Shown here in pieces: positions 13,437 to 20,033 of a DNA stretch of 22,730 bases (position 1 is its first letter; each line of letters begins with the position of its first letter). A program made the position numbers and the translations under genes. Source of the stretch: an uncultured Collinsella sp. (GTDB lineage: Bacteria; Actinomycetota; Coriobacteriia; Coriobacteriales; Coriobacteriaceae); the NCBI GenBank assembly GCA_900550825.1, contig URTZ01000012.1, positions 1-22,730 of the forward strand, written 5' to 3'. The notes below the pieces were generated by a model that was given only the letters and a program-made list of their open reading frames with translations, was not told the origin of the DNA and did not search any database.

Positions 13437-14831
13437 ATGACCCAGGAGACGGTTACGAACGGCACTGAAGCCCTGTTCACTCGTGAAGGCATGCCTCCCG
13501 TTAAGGAAATGATCCCGTGTGCCCTTCAGCACGTACTGGCTTCGTTTGCCGGTATCATCACCCCGGCTGTCATCATGGCTGGCGTCTACGGCTTTAATAG
13601 CCAGCAGAGCACCGACATCATCCAGGTCGCGCTCATTCTTTCGGCAATCGACACGGCCCTTCAGGCCTTCGCTCCCTTCCGTCGCATCGGCGGCGGCCTG
13701 CCCATCGTCATGGGCGTTTCGTTCGCGTTCCTCCCGGCCTTCCAGGCCATGGGTGCCTCGGGCTTTAGCTTTGGCGCTCTGCTGGGCGGCGAGATCGTCG
13801 GCGGCGCCGTCGCGGTCCTCTTTGGTCTGGCCTACAGCAAGATCAAGTGGCTGTTCCCGCCTGTCGTGACCGGTACGGTCATCTTCTCCATTGGCGTCTC
13901 TCTCTATCCCACGGCCGTCAAGTATATGGCCGGCGGTATGGGTACGCCGCTGTGGGGCACCCCGCAGGCCTGGTGCGTCGCTCTTATCACCTTCGCCGTG
14001 GTCTTTGCGCTCGCCAACTTTGGCAAGGGCACGCTCAAGCTGGGATCCGTGTTCTTTGGCATGATCGTTGGCATGATCGTCTCCATCCCCTTTGGCATGA
14101 TCGACTTCTCCAGCGTCGCCACCGCTCAGGTCTTCGCCCTTCCCAAGCTCATGCCCTATGCGCTCGAGTTTGATCCCGAGGTCTGCATTACCCTCGCCGT
14201 CGTGTTCCCCATGGTTGCCATCCAGGTTATCGGCGACGTCTCTGCCGCCTGCCTGGGCTCCATCGACCGTATGCCCACCGAGCGCGAGCTCTCCGGCGCT
14301 ATCGTGTCCCAGGGCCTCACCTCTATGGTCGGCGGCCTGCTGGGCGGTCTTCCCACCAGCGCCCTTGGCCAGAACGTGGGCATCATCTGCTCCAACAAGG
14401 TCGTCAACAAGTGGGTCTTTGTGATCATCGCGGCCGTCTTTGCCATCGCCGGCCTGTTCCCGCAGCTCTCTGCCGTCCTTTCCGCTATCCCGCAGCCCGT
14501 CATCGGCGGCGCGACCGTCGGCGTCTTTGGCACCATCACTATGAACGGCGTGCGCATGTTCACCCGCGAGGGCCTCACGCAGCGCACCACCACCATCGTC
14601 GGTACCTCCGTCGTCTTTGGCCTGGGTATCTGGATGGCCAGCGGTTGCCTTGCCGGCGAGGGTATGCCCACCTGGGTGCCCACCGTCATCGGCTCCAATG
14701 CCGTAACCCCCACCGCCATCATGGCCATTGTCCTTAACCTGATTCTTCCGCAGACGCCGGTCGTGGCTCAGCACATCGATGCTGCCAAGGACGCTGCCGT
14801 GGATCTGGTCTTGCCCGAGAGCAAGAAGTAA
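13437..14831 (+). CDS. NCS2-family purine (xanthine/uracil-type) permease
   Basis: This is an inner-membrane importer of the nucleobase-cation symporter 2 family. The 464-residue protein is strongly hydrophobic throughout, consistent with about 14 membrane spans. It has the TM1 QH motif (Q31-H32 in CALQHVLASFAG) and the TM10 signature GQNVGIICSNK (Q312-N313-V314-G315). Glutamine at that position is typical of xanthine and urate carriers, whereas uracil carriers have GEN. At the TM8 position where most members have the substrate-binding glutamate, the sequence reads VAIQVIGD, with Q263. The ATG at 13437 is chosen because the upstream extension is not NCS2-like; its ribosome site is weak (GAGG). 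Position before ssnA, ygfK and xdh suggests xanthine, urate or another purine. Confidence 0.88.
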   Translation: MTQETVTNGTEALFTREGMPPVKEMIPCALQHVLASFAGIITPAVIMAGVYGFNSQQSTDIIQVALILSAIDTALQAFAPFRRIGGGLPIVMGVSFAFLPAFQAMGASGFSFGALLGGEIVGGAVAVLFGLAYSKIKWLFPPVVTGTVIFSIGVSLYPTAVKYMAGGMGTPLWGTPQAWCVALITFAVVFALANFGKGTLKLGSVFFGMIVGMIVSIPFGMIDFSSVATAQVFALPKLMPYALEFDPEVCITLAVVFPMVAIQVIGDVSAACLGSIDRMPTERELSGAIVSQGLTSMVGGLLGGLPTSALGQNVGIICSNKVVNKWVFVIIAAVFAIAGLFPQLSAVLSAIPQPVIGGATVGVFGTITMNGVRMFTREGLTQRTTTIVGTSVVFGLGIWMASGCLAGEGMPTWVPTVIGSNAVTPTAIMAIVLNLILPQTPVVAQHIDAAKDAAVDLVLPESKK

Positions 14832-15026
14832 CCAATTCGGTGCTATTCGTCGGCGGGCGCATCGCCTCGTCCGCCGACGTCATGCGGCGCCAAGCCGCAC
14901 TTCAAAGGGTTTGTCCCTTTGGTGAAGCGTTGACGGGAGAGGGCCCGTTTCCGGTGTAGGCCGGCGCTTCGCACTCCGCCATGTCAGAGGTGTCAAACCC
15001 CGCCCCTGATGTTGAAGGGAGCATTT
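14832..15026 (+). promoter_or_regulatory. Structured leader between permease and ssnA
   Basis: These 195 nt hold a chain of stems: CGTCGGCGG/CCGCCGACG (14848-14856/14871-14879), TGCGGC/GCCGCA (14883-14888/14894-14899), CAAAGGG/CCCTTTG (14903-14909/14915-14921), and then the three-way junction at 14924-14970. None has a U-run, so they are not ordinary terminators. The leader precedes the ssnA ribosome site GAAGGGA. I see no clear match to a known purine or molybdenum-cofactor riboswitch by eye. Confidence 0.55.
14924..14970 (+). ncRNA. Possible three-way-junction RNA element before ssnA
   Basis: GAAGCG (14924-14929) pairs with CGCTTC (14965-14970). Inside are ACGGG/CCCGT (14933-14937/14944-14948, loop AGAGGG) and CCGG/CCGG (14951-14954/14961-14964, loop TGTAGG), with only three and two linker bases. 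Almost every base is accounted for, as in compact riboswitch cores. It heads a Mo/Fe-S purine operon, so a purine, molybdenum-cofactor or selenium signal is conceivable. A DNA-level repeat is the alternative. Confidence 0.35.
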
Positions 15027-16382
15027 ATGCTTCTGGTCGCTAACGGTTCCGTCTTTACCCGCAATGCTCAGGCCCCGTTCATTCCAAACGGTGCGGTCGC
15101 CATTGACGGAGATACGATCGTCGAAGTAGGTCCCGAGTGCGAGCTCAAGGCCAAGTACCCGGATGCCGAGTACGTCGATGCCCAGGGCAACCTCATCATG
15201 CCCGGACTCATCAACTGCCACACCCACATCTACTCGGGTCTGGCCCGCGGCCTTGCCATTAAGGGCTGCAACCCCACCAACTTCCTGGAGAATCTTGAGC
15301 AGCAGTGGTGGAAGATCGACGACAATCTGACGCTCGACGGCACCAAGGCAAGCGCCTATGCCACGATTCTGGATTCCATCCGCGACGGCGTCACCACGAT
15401 CTTCGATCACCATGCGAGCTTCTGCGAGATTCCGGGCAGCCTCTTTACCATTAAGGACGCCGCTCAGGAGCTGGGCATGCGTTCGTGCCTGTGCTACGAG
15501 GTTTCCGACCGCCGTGGCCAGGAAAAGTGCGATCAGGCTATTGCCGAGAACGCCGAGTTTGCCCAGTGGGCCGCCAAGGAGCGTCGCGTTAACGACAATC
15601 ACATGATCGCCGCCATGTTTGGCGGTCACGCCACCTTTACGCTGTCGGACGAGACCATGGATAAGATGGCCGAGGCCAACAATGGCCTGACCGGCTTCCA
15701 CATCCACGTGTGCGAGGGCATGAACGATGTGTGGGACTCCCGCCTCAACCGCGGCGGCATCAGCCCCGTCGAGCGCCTGCTGCAGCACAACCTGCTCGGT
15801 CCCGACACCATGCTCGGCCACTGCATCCACGTGACGCCCGCCGAGATGGACATCGTCAAGGAGTCCGGCACCTGGCTGGTCAACAACCCCGAATCCAATA
15901 TGGGAAACGCCGTGGGCTGCGCCCCCGTGCTCGAGTTCTTCCGCCGCGGCATCCCCGTGTGCATGGGCACCGACGCCTACACCCACGATATGCTCGAGAG
16001 CCTCAAGGTCTTCCTGATCATTCAGCGCCACAACGCCGCTATGCCCAACGTGGGCTGGTGCGAGGCCATGACGATGCTGTTCGAGAACAACGCCAAGATG
16101 GCGAGCAAGTACTTCGATCGCAAGCTCGGTGTGCTTGAGCCCGGCGCTGCCGCCGACGTCATCGTAATGGACTACAAGCCCTTTACGCCGCTGAGCGAGG
16201 AGAACGTCGACGGCCACATGCTCTTTGGCATGATGGGCAAAAACTGCCGCACCACCATCATCAACGGCCGCGTCCTGTACAAGGATCGCGAGTTTGTCGG
16301 TATCGATGAGGACAAGATCAACGCGTGGACCATGGCTGAGTCCAAGAAGCTCTGGAGCACGCTCAACGATCGCGCCTACTAA
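15027..16382 (+). CDS. ssnA: SsnA-type amidohydrolase / aminohydrolase
   Basis: SsnA belongs to the metal-dependent amidohydrolases related to guanine deaminase and chlorohydrolase. It is consistently found with ygfK and selenium-associated molybdenum hydroxylases. The 451-residue protein has the metal ligands of the family: H65 and H67 (NCHTHIYSG), H225 (GFHIHV), H265 (GHCIHV) and D316 (GTDAYTHD). The start is ATG 15027, behind GAAGGGA (14-7 nt upstream); the ATG at 15009 precedes that site. Its exact reaction is not established; within purine breakdown a ring-opening or deamination step is likely. ygfK follows after a 148-nt hairpin-rich spacer. Confidence 0.88.
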   Translation: MLLVANGSVFTRNAQAPFIPNGAVAIDGDTIVEVGPECELKAKYPDAEYVDAQGNLIMPGLINCHTHIYSGLARGLAIKGCNPTNFLENLEQQWWKIDDNLTLDGTKASAYATILDSIRDGVTTIFDHHASFCEIPGSLFTIKDAAQELGMRSCLCYEVSDRRGQEKCDQAIAENAEFAQWAAKERRVNDNHMIAAMFGGHATFTLSDETMDKMAEANNGLTGFHIHVCEGMNDVWDSRLNRGGISPVERLLQHNLLGPDTMLGHCIHVTPAEMDIVKESGTWLVNNPESNMGNAVGCAPVLEFFRRGIPVCMGTDAYTHDMLESLKVFLIIQRHNAAMPNVGWCEAMTMLFENNAKMASKYFDRKLGVLEPGAAADVIVMDYKPFTPLSEENVDGHMLFGMMGKNCRTTIINGRVLYKDREFVGIDEDKINAWTMAESKKLWSTLNDRAY

Positions 16383-16530
16383 TTACAAGTAGATTCACGC
16401 GCGCCGAATGTTTCGCCGCATCCGACGCGCGTATAGGCGACCTCCGCGGGGTCGCCGGCGCTGTGCTAGCGCTACACCGTATTTGCGCCCGCCGCGCGGT
16501 CTCGCCGGGCGTTACAGAGAGGAGCTCATT
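16383..16530 (+). promoter_or_regulatory. Hairpin-rich ssnA-ygfK spacer
   Basis: Four stems are visible: ACGCGCG/CGCGCGT (16397-16403/16426-16432, enclosing CGAA/TTCG), GGCGACC/GGTCGCC (16436-16442/16450-16456), GCGCT/AGCGC (16458-16462/16468-16472) and CGCCCG/CGGGCG (16486-16491/16506-16511). There is no U-run. It may be an mRNA processing or stability region that sets different levels of SsnA and YgfK, or an additional regulated start. Confidence 0.45.
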
Positions 16531-19530
16531 ATGAGCGACATCATGAGGCCGATCCCGTTTTCGCAGCTGATGAACTGGATCATCGAGGAGCACAAGACCC
16601 AGGGCGCCGTCTTTGGCGTGCGCAAGATGGTCACGACCAACCAGAAGGGCGCGCTTCCCATTTTTGACGAGCGCATCGAGACTCCGTTTGGCCCGGCCGC
16701 CGGTCCCAATACGCAGCTGGCCCAGAACATCGTGGCATCCTACGTGGCCGGCTCCCGCTTCTTTGAGCTCAAGACCGTTCAGGTTATGGACGGCGAGGAG
16801 CTCTCCAAGTGTGTGAACAAACCCTGCATTGTGGCGCAGGACGAGTGCTACAACTGCGAGTGGTCGACCGAGCTCGAGGTTCCGCAGGCCTTTGCCGAGT
16901 ACGTGAAGGCATGGTTCGCCTGCCACCTGATCGCTCGCGAGTACGGCCTGGGCAGCCCGGACGGCTTTGTCTTCAACATGTCCGTGGGTTATGACCTGGA
17001 GGGTATCAAGAGCCCCAAGGTCGACGCCTACATCGAGGGCATGAAGGACGCCAGCGGCTCCGAGGTTTGGAACGAGTGCCGCGCATGGGCGCTTGCCAAC
17101 CTGGACAAGTTTGAGCATGTCGACGCCGCATTTGTCGAATCCATCCCGGCACGCGTCTCCAACTCCATCACCGAGTCTACCCTGCACGGCTGCCCGCCGG
17201 CGGAGATCGAGCGCATCGCGACCTATCTGATCACCGAGAAGGGCCTCAACACCTACATCAAGTGCAACCCCACGCTGCTGGGCTATGAGTTTGCACGTCA
17301 GCGCCTCAACGAGCTGGGCTTTGACTACATCGTCTTCGACGATACGCACTTCCGCGAGGACCTGCAGTGGGCCGACGCCGTGCCCATGTTCGAGCGCCTG
17401 ATTGCCCTGTGCGCCGAGCGCGGCCTGGAGTTTGGCGTCAAGCTCACCAACACCTTCCCCGTCGACGTGACGAGGAACGAGCTGCCTTCCACCGAGATGT
17501 ACATGTCCGGCCGTTCGCTGTTCTCGCTGACCATCGAGGCTGCCCGTCGCATTACCGAGCAGTTCGATGGCAAGCTGCGCATCAGCTACTCCGGCGGTGC
17601 TACGGTCTACAACATCCGCGCCCTGTACGATGCCGGCATTTGGCCCGTCACCCTGGCGACCGACGTGCTCAAGCCCGGTGGCTACGAGCGCTTTAGCCAG
17701 ATGGCCGGCGAGTTTACCGACCTGGATGGCAAGCCGTTCGCGGGTGTCTCTCTCGAGGCTGTGACTGCGATCCAGACCGACTCACTCACCAACCCGCTCT
17801 ACAAGAAGCCGCTGCGCCCGCTGCCCGACCGCAAGGTCGCCGGCAAGAGCCCTCTTTCCGATTGCTTTACCACGCCGTGCCGCACGAGCTGCCCCATCCA
17901 GCAGGATATTCCCGCCTACCTGGCGGCCGTTGACGAGGGCCGCTACGAGGACGCACTCAACATCATCATCGAGCGCAACGCCCTGCCGTTCATTACCGGC
18001 ACCATCTGCCCGCATCCCTGCGGCCGTGCCTGCGAGCGTGCGTTCTACGAGCCCGAGGGCGCCCAGATTCGCGCCAGCAAGCTCAAGGCCGCCCGCGAGG
18101 CCATGACCGCCGTGCTGCCCAAGCTGCGCGCCCAGGCCATCGCCAACGACGGCGAGCGCAACGTTGCCGTTATCGGCGGCGGCCCGGCCGGCCTGGCGAC
18201 GGCGTTCTTCCTGACGCGTGCCGGCGTGCCCGTCACCATCTTTGAGGCCCGCGATTCGCTCGGCGGCGTGGTCCGTCACGTGATCCCCGAGTTCCGTATC
18301 GCCAGTGACGATATCTCTCACGATGCCGAGCTCTGCTTGGCCTTTGGCGCCAAGGTACAGCTCAATGCTCGCGTGGATTCCATTGAAGAGCTCAAGGCCC
18401 AGGGCTTTACCAACGTGGTCGTGGCCACCGGTGCCTGGATGCCCGGCTCTGCGGGCCTGGGCGAGGGCGCCGAGCTCGACGTGCTGGAGTTCCTCGAGGC
18501 CGCCAAGAAGGGCGAGAAGCTCGAGCTGGGCGAGGACGTCGTGGTCATTGGCGCCGGCAACACCGCCATGGACGCGGCCCGCGTGGCCAAGCGCCTGGCC
18601 GGCGTGAAGAACGTGCGCCTGGTGTATCGCCGCACCAAGAAGCAGATGCCCGCCGACGAGGAAGAGCTTGATCTTGCTCTTGCCGACGGCGTTGAGTTCT
18701 GCGAGCTGCTGGCGCCCAAGGCGCTCAACGGCTCCGTGCTGACCTGCGACGTTATGGAGCTCGGCGAGCCGGATGCAAGCGGCCGTCGCAGCCCCGTCGC
18801 CACGGGCGAGACCGTCGAGCTTTCCGCCACCACGGTGATCTGCGCCGTGGGCGAGGGCATCGATGCCAGCCTGTACGATGCCGCGGGCGTCGAGCACGAC
18901 CGTCGCGGCCGTCTTGCCGCCACCTCCACCGGCGTCGAGGGCGTTTGGGCTGCCGGCGACTGCCGTCGCGGTCCTGCCACCGTGGTCGAGGCTATCGCCG
19001 ATGCCGCCGAGGTCGCCCGTGCCATCGCCGGTGTGGACTTTAACAAGTACGCCGACTGCAACGAGCAGGCCGGCCGCGAGGACACCTGCTACGAGCGCAA
19101 GGGGTCGCTGTGCCGCGACAAGCGCAACTGCACCAAGACCCGCTGCCTGGGCTGCGGCTCGGTGTGCGAGGTCTGCTGCGACGTGTGCCCCAACCGCGCC
19201 AACGTGGCAATTAAGGTGCCGGGCCTGGCCAAGCATCAGGTCGTCCATGTCGACGGCATGTGCAACGAGTGCGGCAACTGCGCCGTGTTCTGTCCCTACC
19301 AGGAGGGTCGCCCCTACAAGGACAAGCTCACCCTGTTCTGGAGCGAGCAGGACATGGAGAACTCCGAGAACGAGGGCTTCCTGGCCGTGGACGAGGACCA
19401 CTTTAAGGTCCGCGTCGCCGGCACGGTCCGCACCGTCTCGGTCGATGCCGTCAACACCGGTCTTCCCGAGGCCGTCCGCCTGACCATCAGGGCCGTGCGC
19501 GACAACTATTCGTACCTTCTTAAGAAATAG
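16531..19530 (+). CDS. ygfK: YgfK-type Fe-S flavoprotein oxidoreductase
   Basis: YgfK is annotated as a putative selenate reductase subunit, and in gut bacteria it travels with anaerobic purine-breakdown genes. Three parts are seen in the 999 residues. Residues 1 to about 430 form a dihydropyrimidine/dihydroorotate-dehydrogenase-like barrel (STLHGCPPAEIERI, YSGGATVYNIRALYDAGIWP). From about 445 comes a GltD-like part with TPCRTSCPIQQDIPAY (C450, C454) and CPHPCGRACE, an FAD site GGGPAGLA near 548 and an NAD(P) site GAGNTAMDAARV near 674. The C-terminal Fe-S segment has CLGCGSVCEVCCDVCP and CNECGNCAVFCP. The ATG at 16531 follows GAGAGGAG; upstream codons in frame are Arg-rich and unlikely. It probably exchanges electrons between NAD(P)H and the ferredoxin and molybdenum enzyme encoded next. 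Confidence 0.9.
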   Translation: MSDIMRPIPFSQLMNWIIEEHKTQGAVFGVRKMVTTNQKGALPIFDERIETPFGPAAGPNTQLAQNIVASYVAGSRFFELKTVQVMDGEELSKCVNKPCIVAQDECYNCEWSTELEVPQAFAEYVKAWFACHLIAREYGLGSPDGFVFNMSVGYDLEGIKSPKVDAYIEGMKDASGSEVWNECRAWALANLDKFEHVDAAFVESIPARVSNSITESTLHGCPPAEIERIATYLITEKGLNTYIKCNPTLLGYEFARQRLNELGFDYIVFDDTHFREDLQWADAVPMFERLIALCAERGLEFGVKLTNTFPVDVTRNELPSTEMYMSGRSLFSLTIEAARRITEQFDGKLRISYSGGATVYNIRALYDAGIWPVTLATDVLKPGGYERFSQMAGEFTDLDGKPFAGVSLEAVTAIQTDSLTNPLYKKPLRPLPDRKVAGKSPLSDCFTTPCRTSCPIQQDIPAYLAAVDEGRYEDALNIIIERNALPFITGTICPHPCGRACERAFYEPEGAQIRASKLKAAREAMTAVLPKLRAQAIANDGERNVAVIGGGPAGLATAFFLTRAGVPVTIFEARDSLGGVVRHVIPEFRIASDDISHDAELCLAFGAKVQLNARVDSIEELKAQGFTNVVVATGAWMPGSAGLGEGAELDVLEFLEAAKKGEKLELGEDVVVIGAGNTAMDAARVAKRLAGVKNVRLVYRRTKKQMPADEEELDLALADGVEFCELLAPKALNGSVLTCDVMELGEPDASGRRSPVATGETVELSATTVICAVGEGIDASLYDAAGVEHDRRGRLAATSTGVEGVWAAGDCRRGPATVVEAIADAAEVARAIAGVDFNKYADCNEQAGREDTCYERKGSLCRDKRNCTKTRCLGCGSVCEVCCDVCPNRANVAIKVPGLAKHQVVHVDGMCNECGNCAVFCPYQEGRPYKDKLTLFWSEQDMENSENEGFLAVDEDHFKVRVAGTVRTVSVDAVNTGLPEAVRLTIRAVRDNYSYLLKK

Positions 19531-19541
19531 GCGAGTCTCTT

Positions 19542-20021
19542 ATGGCCAAATCCATTCAACATAACGTGGCCTACGTTGCCTGCGGAAGTGGTTGCGCCTC
19601 CGCAGGCGGCGACGCCCGCTGCAGCGAAGGCTGCATTGGCTGTGGCGCCTGCGTCACGGCCTGCCCCCACGGCGCTATTGCGCTGGTCGATGGCATCGCC
19701 CGCGTGGATCGCTCCAAGTGCACGGGCTGTGGCCTGTGCGGCATGGCGTGCCCGCAGCGCGTGATTGCCTTCGTTCCCGGCTACCAGAACATTCTGGTGC
19801 GCTGCAACAACACCGATAAGGGCGCCATTGCGCGCAAGATCTGCGACACGAGCTGCATCGGTTGCGGCATGTGCGCCAAAAAGTGCCCTGCCGGCGCTAT
19901 CCGCATCGAGGACAACTGCGCCCATATCGACGGCGTGGACTGCCTGTCGTGCGGCATGTGCGCCGTCGTCTGCCCTCATGGCGCCATCCACGACCGCACC
20001 GGCATCGCCGCCGGCGTGTAG
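19542..20021 (+). CDS. Ferredoxin with four 4Fe-4S motifs
   Basis: The 159-residue protein carries four CxxCxxCxxxC motifs: C31-34-37-41, C60-63-66-70, C105-108-111-115 and C134-137-140-144, each ending in CP or closely similar. So it should hold four [4Fe-4S] clusters. Further cysteines at 14, 18 and 27 sit in a CGSGC-type N-terminal segment. No signal peptide or membrane span is seen, so it is cytoplasmic. It lies 11 nt after ygfK and 12 nt before the molybdenum hydroxylase, where E. coli-type clusters often have an FAD subunit (YgfM). I infer that it wires the hydroxylase to YgfK. It might be called an RnfB-like polyferredoxin. Confidence 0.9.
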   Translation: MAKSIQHNVAYVACGSGCASAGGDARCSEGCIGCGACVTACPHGAIALVDGIARVDRSKCTGCGLCGMACPQRVIAFVPGYQNILVRCNNTDKGAIARKICDTSCIGCGMCAKKCPAGAIRIEDNCAHIDGVDCLSCGMCAVVCPHGAIHDRTGIAAGV

Positions 20022-20033
20022 AAGGGAATCACC

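Noticed and set aside
13398..14774. 458-codon minus-strand open frame opposite the permease
   Set aside because: Its translation is a low-complexity Asp/Gly/His/Ala sequence, the mirror of a hydrophobic membrane protein gene.
14832..15026. Known molybdenum-cofactor or purine riboswitch
   Set aside because: I could not match the conserved loop sequences of either class by eye, so I report only an unassigned structured leader.
17782..19401. 539-codon minus-strand open frame opposite ygfK
   Set aside because: Composition is Gly/Ala/Leu/Val/His-rich, as expected for the reverse of a GC-rich gene, and it shows no motif.
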